Shown here: positions 60,775-64,000 of the stretch, piece by piece
Position numbering within the stretch: position 1 is the first letter of the stretch
Layout of the letters: every line of letters begins with the position of its first letter
Assembly: GCF_020103695.1 (NCBI RefSeq)
Contig: NZ_JAHXBF010000005.1
Coordinates: 124,001 to 188,000 of the forward strand
Direction of reading: 5' to 3'
From: Hyalangium versicolor
Lineage (GTDB): Bacteria; Myxococcota; Myxococcia; Myxococcales; Myxococcaceae
Length of the DNA: 64,000 nt
The notes under the pieces: model-generated
What the model saw: the letters and a program-made list of their open reading frames with translations, nothing else
Told to the model about the DNA's origin: nothing
Databases searched by the model: none
Translations under genes and position numbers: made by a program

Positions 60775-62148
60775 ATGGCCCCCCGATCCCGAGCCACCCC
60801 GAAGAAGGAAAAGACGGCCGCCTCCCGCGCGCTCAAGCTCCCCGTCACCACCGAAACCACCACCTCCAGCGGCCTCCAGGTGCTCGCCGCCGAGCGTGGC
60901 CCGCTGCCCCTCGTGTCCGTGCGCCTGGTGCTGCGCGCCGGCAGCTCCACCGATCCGAAGGACAAGTTCGGTCTGGCGGACTTCACCGTGCGCCTGCTCC
61001 GTCGCGGCACCGCCCGCCTGAGTGCGGACGAGATCGACGAGACCGTCGAGTTCGTTGGCGCGAGCCTCGCCGCCGGCGTGAGCGAGGATCTGATGTCGCT
61101 CTACGTCACCACGCCCGCCGAGCACTTCCCGGCCATGCTCTCCGTGCTGGGGCAGCTCGTGCGCGAGCCCAGCTTCCCCGAGAAAGAAGTGGAGCTGGCC
61201 CGGGAGCGTTCGCTGGCGCAGTTCGCCAACGATCTGGACGATCCCGGCACCATCGCGGACCGGGCCTTCACCCGCGCGTTGTGGGGAGACCATCCCTATG
61301 GGCATGACGTGGGGGGCTCGGCCTCGCACGTGCGCACCTTCACCCGCGAGGACGTGGTTCGCTTCCACCGCGAGCGCATTGGCCCCAAGGGAGCCCTCCT
61401 GGTGGTGGTGGGCGCGGTGAAGCCGGAGGTGGTCGCCGCCGAGGCCGAGAAGGCCTTCGCGGGCTGGTCGCAGTCGGAGCAGCTCGATCCCCAGCCGGCG
61501 CCGGCCGTGGAGGGCATTGCCCAGGCGGGGAAGATCCTCATCGTGGACAAACCGGACCAGACTCAGTCCCAGGTGCGCATCGGCGGCCCGGGCTATCGGC
61601 TGGGCCACCCGGACTACTTCGCGGCCACGGCGATGAACATCGCGCTCGGCGGTGGCTTCACCTCCCGGCTCGTGAACGAGATCCGCGTGGAGCGCGGCCT
61701 GTCCTACGGCGTCGGCAGCTACTTCGACGCCATGAACGCTGGAGGGGCCTTCGCGATCAGCACCTTCACCAAGACGGCCTCCACGCGCGAGATCATCAAC
61801 GTGGCGCTCGGTGAGGTGGCCAAGGTCCGCAAGGGCGGCGTCACGCCTCGCGAGCTGAAGTCGGCGCAGACGTACCTGGCGGGCCTCTACCCCATGCGCA
61901 CGGAGACCAATGACTCCGTGGCCTCCATCATCGCGGACATCCGCGTGCACGGCCTGGGAGAGGATTGGGTGGAGAAGTTCCGGGACCGGCTGCGCGCGGT
62001 GACTCCGAAGCAGGTGAAGGCGGCGTCCGCGAAGTACCTGTTCCCCCAGGCGCCCGCCATCGTGGTGCTCGGCAAGGCCTCCGAGGTGCAGAAGCAGCTC
62101 AAGGGCCTGGGCCCCATCTCCGTGGCTCAGGTGTCGGAGTACGAGTGA
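60775..62148 (+). CDS. M16 peptidase-like, non-catalytic partner
   Basis: A 457-residue protein; GAGGA is seven bases before ATG. The fold and order match M16, but the HxxEH motif is lost (KFGLADFTVRLL in that position), so it is inactive. The C-terminal RVERGLSYGVGS motif, which supports substrate binding in M16 dimers, is kept. Active-inactive pairs of this type (like mitochondrial processing peptidase alpha/beta, or PqqL-type pairs) form the functional enzyme. Immediately precedes the pseudouridine-synthase gene, whose GTG overlaps this stop. Confidence 0.9.
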   Translation: MAPRSRATPKKEKTAASRALKLPVTTETTTSSGLQVLAAERGPLPLVSVRLVLRAGSSTDPKDKFGLADFTVRLLRRGTARLSADEIDETVEFVGASLAAGVSEDLMSLYVTTPAEHFPAMLSVLGQLVREPSFPEKEVELARERSLAQFANDLDDPGTIADRAFTRALWGDHPYGHDVGGSASHVRTFTREDVVRFHRERIGPKGALLVVVGAVKPEVVAAEAEKAFAGWSQSEQLDPQPAPAVEGIAQAGKILIVDKPDQTQSQVRIGGPGYRLGHPDYFAATAMNIALGGGFTSRLVNEIRVERGLSYGVGSYFDAMNAGGAFAISTFTKTASTREIINVALGEVAKVRKGGVTPRELKSAQTYLAGLYPMRTETNDSVASIIADIRVHGLGEDWVEKFRDRLRAVTPKQVKAASAKYLFPQAPAIVVLGKASEVQKQLKGLGPISVAQVSEYE

Positions 62149-62864
62149 CGGCTCTCCGCGTTCTCCACGAGGGCGCGGGGCTGCTCGTGGTGGACAAGCC
62201 CGCCGGGGTGCTCGTCATCCCCGGCCGGGGCGAGGGAGGCCCCTCCCTGCGCGAGCAGCTCGAGGAGCAGTTGCGCCGCAAGGTCTTCGTGGTGCACCGG
62301 CTGGATCGCGACACCTCCGGGGTGCTCGTGTTCGCCCTGGATGCCGAGCGCCACCGCGCGCTCTCGCAGGCCTTCGAGGGCGGCCAGGTGCGCAAACGCT
62401 ACCGGGCCCTGGTGGAGGGGAGGGTGGACGCGCCTCGGCTGGTGGATGCGGCGCTGGTGCCTGCGCGCAAGGGCCGGATGCGCGTGGCCCGGCCCGGTGA
62501 GCCCGGCAAGCCCTCGCGCACGCGAATCCGCCCCGTGGAGAGCTTCGAGCGCGCCTCGCTCGTGGAGGCCGAGCCCCTCACCGGCCGCACCCACCAGATC
62601 CGCGTGCACCTGCTGGAGATGGGGCACCCGCTGCTCGTCGATCACCAGTACGGCCGCTCCGAGCCGCTGCTTGAGAGGGAATTCGGTGGGGCGGGGGAGG
62701 CGCAGGTACTGGCAAGGACCCCCCTTCACGCCGCGAGGCTCGAATGGCCCGCCCTCCCGGGTGTGGAGCCCCGCGCCTTCGAGGCGCCCCTGCCCGACGA
62801 CATGATCCGCACCTTGGATCTGCTGCGCGCCACACGTTCCAACCCCCCGAACGGACTGGTGTGA
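62145..62864 (+). CDS. RluA-family pseudouridine synthase
   Basis: A 239-residue protein starting at GTG 62145, which overlaps the M16 stop codon (GTGA). The RluA family motif HRLDRDTSG is at 51-59, with catalytic aspartate D54; the downstream LTGRTHQIRVHL motif is intact. It isomerises uridine to pseudouridine in rRNA or tRNA; which site cannot be told from the sequence. No S4 domain is present, as in RluA/RluC-short forms. Probably co-transcribed with the M16 pair. Confidence 0.9.
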   Translation: MTALRVLHEGAGLLVVDKPAGVLVIPGRGEGGPSLREQLEEQLRRKVFVVHRLDRDTSGVLVFALDAERHRALSQAFEGGQVRKRYRALVEGRVDAPRLVDAALVPARKGRMRVARPGEPGKPSRTRIRPVESFERASLVEAEPLTGRTHQIRVHLLEMGHPLLVDHQYGRSEPLLEREFGGAGEAQVLARTPLHAARLEWPALPGVEPRAFEAPLPDDMIRTLDLLRATRSNPPNGLV

Positions 62865-62972
62865 GATTTCCGCTTACTCCGGCTGCGAACAAATGTCGGA
62901 GCCACGAGCATGAAGGTTATTGCGGATTTTTCTAGATAGGCTAAACAAATACAGCACCGTGAGGGGGAGTCC

Positions 62973-63311
62973 ATGTCGGGGTATCCCAGCGGGGATCCAG
63001 ATCGGCAATCGAAGCGCAATGCGCACGCAAACGGGGCGCATCCGATGGCCGTCCTCTCCGCAACGCGTACCTACAACATGGCCTGTGAGATCACCTTGCC
63101 AGTTGGCAAGACACCCTTCACTCTGAAGAACGCCGATTCCGCAGGAAAAGGAACCCACCCGGGATTCGAGGTGAATTTCCTGCCAGTCCTTTCGTCGAAC
63201 GGGCCGGATTACCGCAACCGTCGCATGCGCTGTGAGGCGGACACTCCCTGGGGTTTGTCGGCCTCGCTGACCCCGCTGTTGGCGCAAGGGCGCCACAGAG
63301 CAGTGCTGTAA
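62973..63311 (+). CDS. Small hypothetical protein
   Basis: A 112-residue open frame with a good GAGGGGG site five bases before ATG. No known motif; polar, with few cysteines (two), no signal peptide. Codon use is less G+C biased than neighbours. It could be a genuine small gene or chance; conservation would decide. Confidence 0.35.
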   Translation: MSGYPSGDPDRQSKRNAHANGAHPMAVLSATRTYNMACEITLPVGKTPFTLKNADSAGKGTHPGFEVNFLPVLSSNGPDYRNRRMRCEADTPWGLSASLTPLLAQGRHRAVL

Positions 63312-63431
63312 CCACACCCACACTCAACCTCGGAGCTGTCTCTCACCCTCGACGCCTTTGCATTTCTACGGTTTCCACCCACGCGCAAATTTCACAGTAT
63401 TTGAGAATTTCCCTCTCAAGGGAGGAGTGCA

Positions 63432-64000
63432 ATGCAGCAACTCAGTCGAAGTTGGAAAGGATTGATGGCCGCCGGGCTCCTGGCCTGGACCGCCGCTTGT
63501 GGAGGCGCCTCGCAAGACGCGTCGGAAGGCGACGGCCGGAGCCCGTCGATCAAGAGCAAGAGCTCGATGCCAGGCGCGATGCCCTCGGGATTTGAGGGCT
63601 CGGCCCTGCAGAAGCAGGTAGCGACGGCGGCGGCGGCCAATCCCCTGGCTCCCATCGTGACGCATTCCGGCTTCATCTCGCTGTCGGTGGACGGAGTTGG
63701 CACCAACGCCGCTTCGGGCACCGTGCAAGTCAACAAGCCCGCGGGCGCGACCGTGAAGGCCGCATACCTGGCGGCCGCCAGCACCGGCTTCTCGAGCTAC
63801 CAGATCCCTAACGGCGGCGTGAAGATCGACGGCCTGGACGTGGGCTGGTCCAACTCCATCCAGAGCGGCATCAACTCGTGGAACCACTGGTCTGATGTCA
63901 CCTCGCTGGTGAGCGGCAAGATCAACGCGGCTCCCGCGGGGCGCGTGAACTTCACCATCACCGAGACGAACACCTACAGCGTGGATGGCGAGATCCTCGC
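63432..64000 (+). CDS. Secreted lipoprotein, 3' partial
   Basis: Starts at ATG 63432 with GGAGGAG seven bases before it; the frame is open to the end of the window (190 codons) and continues beyond. Signal peptide with lipobox TAAC (residue 23), then a serine/glycine-rich linker and beta-rich sequence (ISLSVDGVGTNAASGTV, VKAAYLAAASTGFSSYQIP, SGINSWNHWSDVTSLV, TITETNTYSVDGEIL). The AYLAA...DVT pattern is that of some secreted adhesin or DUF3344-like modules, but this is uncertain with the 3' end missing. Confidence 0.75.
   Translation, partial: MQQLSRSWKGLMAAGLLAWTAACGGASQDASEGDGRSPSIKSKSSMPGAMPSGFEGSALQKQVATAAAANPLAPIVTHSGFISLSVDGVGTNAASGTVQVNKPAGATVKAAYLAAASTGFSSYQIPNGGVKIDGLDVGWSNSIQSGINSWNHWSDVTSLVSGKINAAPAGRVNFTITETNTYSVDGEIL

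Noticed and set aside
1..64000. CRISPR arrays and complete insertion sequences
   Set aside because: No regularly spaced direct repeats and no transposase frame with terminal inverted repeats were found. The only mobile-element traces are the phage remnant and integrase.

Overview
High-GC (roughly two-thirds G+C) DNA from a myxobacterium, most likely an Archangium/Cystobacter/Stigmatella-type member of the Cystobacterineae. The grounds are the density of PAS histidine kinases and Hanks-type kinases, the many secreted lipoproteins (Kelch, FG-GAP, beta-helix, discoidin), the degradative enzymes, and a DUF6310-like/DUF5953-like pair that I recall mainly from myxobacteria. No rRNA, complete tRNA or CRISPR array was seen.

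Layout. 1-7.7 kb: 3' end of an FtsB/DivIC-like gene coupled to a GAF-GGDEF diguanylate cyclase, a small lipoprotein, a GHSQG hydrolase, then a minus-strand signalling operon (PAS kinase, Rcp1-like receiver, hybrid receiver-kinase-receiver) joined by ATGA overlaps. 8.2-12.1 kb: a compact three-gene operon (secreted permuted papain-like enzyme, anchored proline-rich protein, DUF4145-like/TPR membrane protein). 12.1-17.1 kb: CsgG-like lipoprotein-biogenesis-type protein, a CorA-like membrane protein, a caspase-fold candidate and an MBL-fold lipoprotein.

17.1-29.8 kb is an accessory island. It holds a deletion scar between two broken divergent genes, a second copy of the PAS kinase, a two-gene candidate antiphage operon (Cap4/DUF4297-like nuclease fused to a P-loop NTPase, plus a 783-residue helical partner), a TPR gene with an in-frame stop after its natural N-terminus, a YopT/C58-like cysteine protease, the 3' end of a tRNA/tmRNA acting as an old attachment site, a dead tyrosine integrase, portal and capsid fragments of a decayed phage, and a DUF6310-like/DUF5953-like toxin-antitoxin-type pair. 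This is the most novel part of the window.

29.9-54.2 kb: a Zn-ribbon SDR protein and a run of secreted or surface proteins (Kelch, fascin/beta-helix, TIKI/EreA-like, a 1880-residue GH2-Ig-discoidin protein with a LacI-type operator upstream, outer-membrane barrel plus polytopic partner, glucuronan-lyase-like enzyme, a second CsgG-like protein, FG-GAP/HYR protein). 54.4-62.9 kb is housekeeping-like: HAD-IG 5'-nucleotidase, then a plus-strand run of Zn-ribbon protein, membrane pseudokinase, NarL-type regulator, an active/inactive M16 peptidase pair and an RluA-type pseudouridine synthase. The window ends inside another secreted lipoprotein gene.

All family assignments are by eye from motifs; no database search was run.
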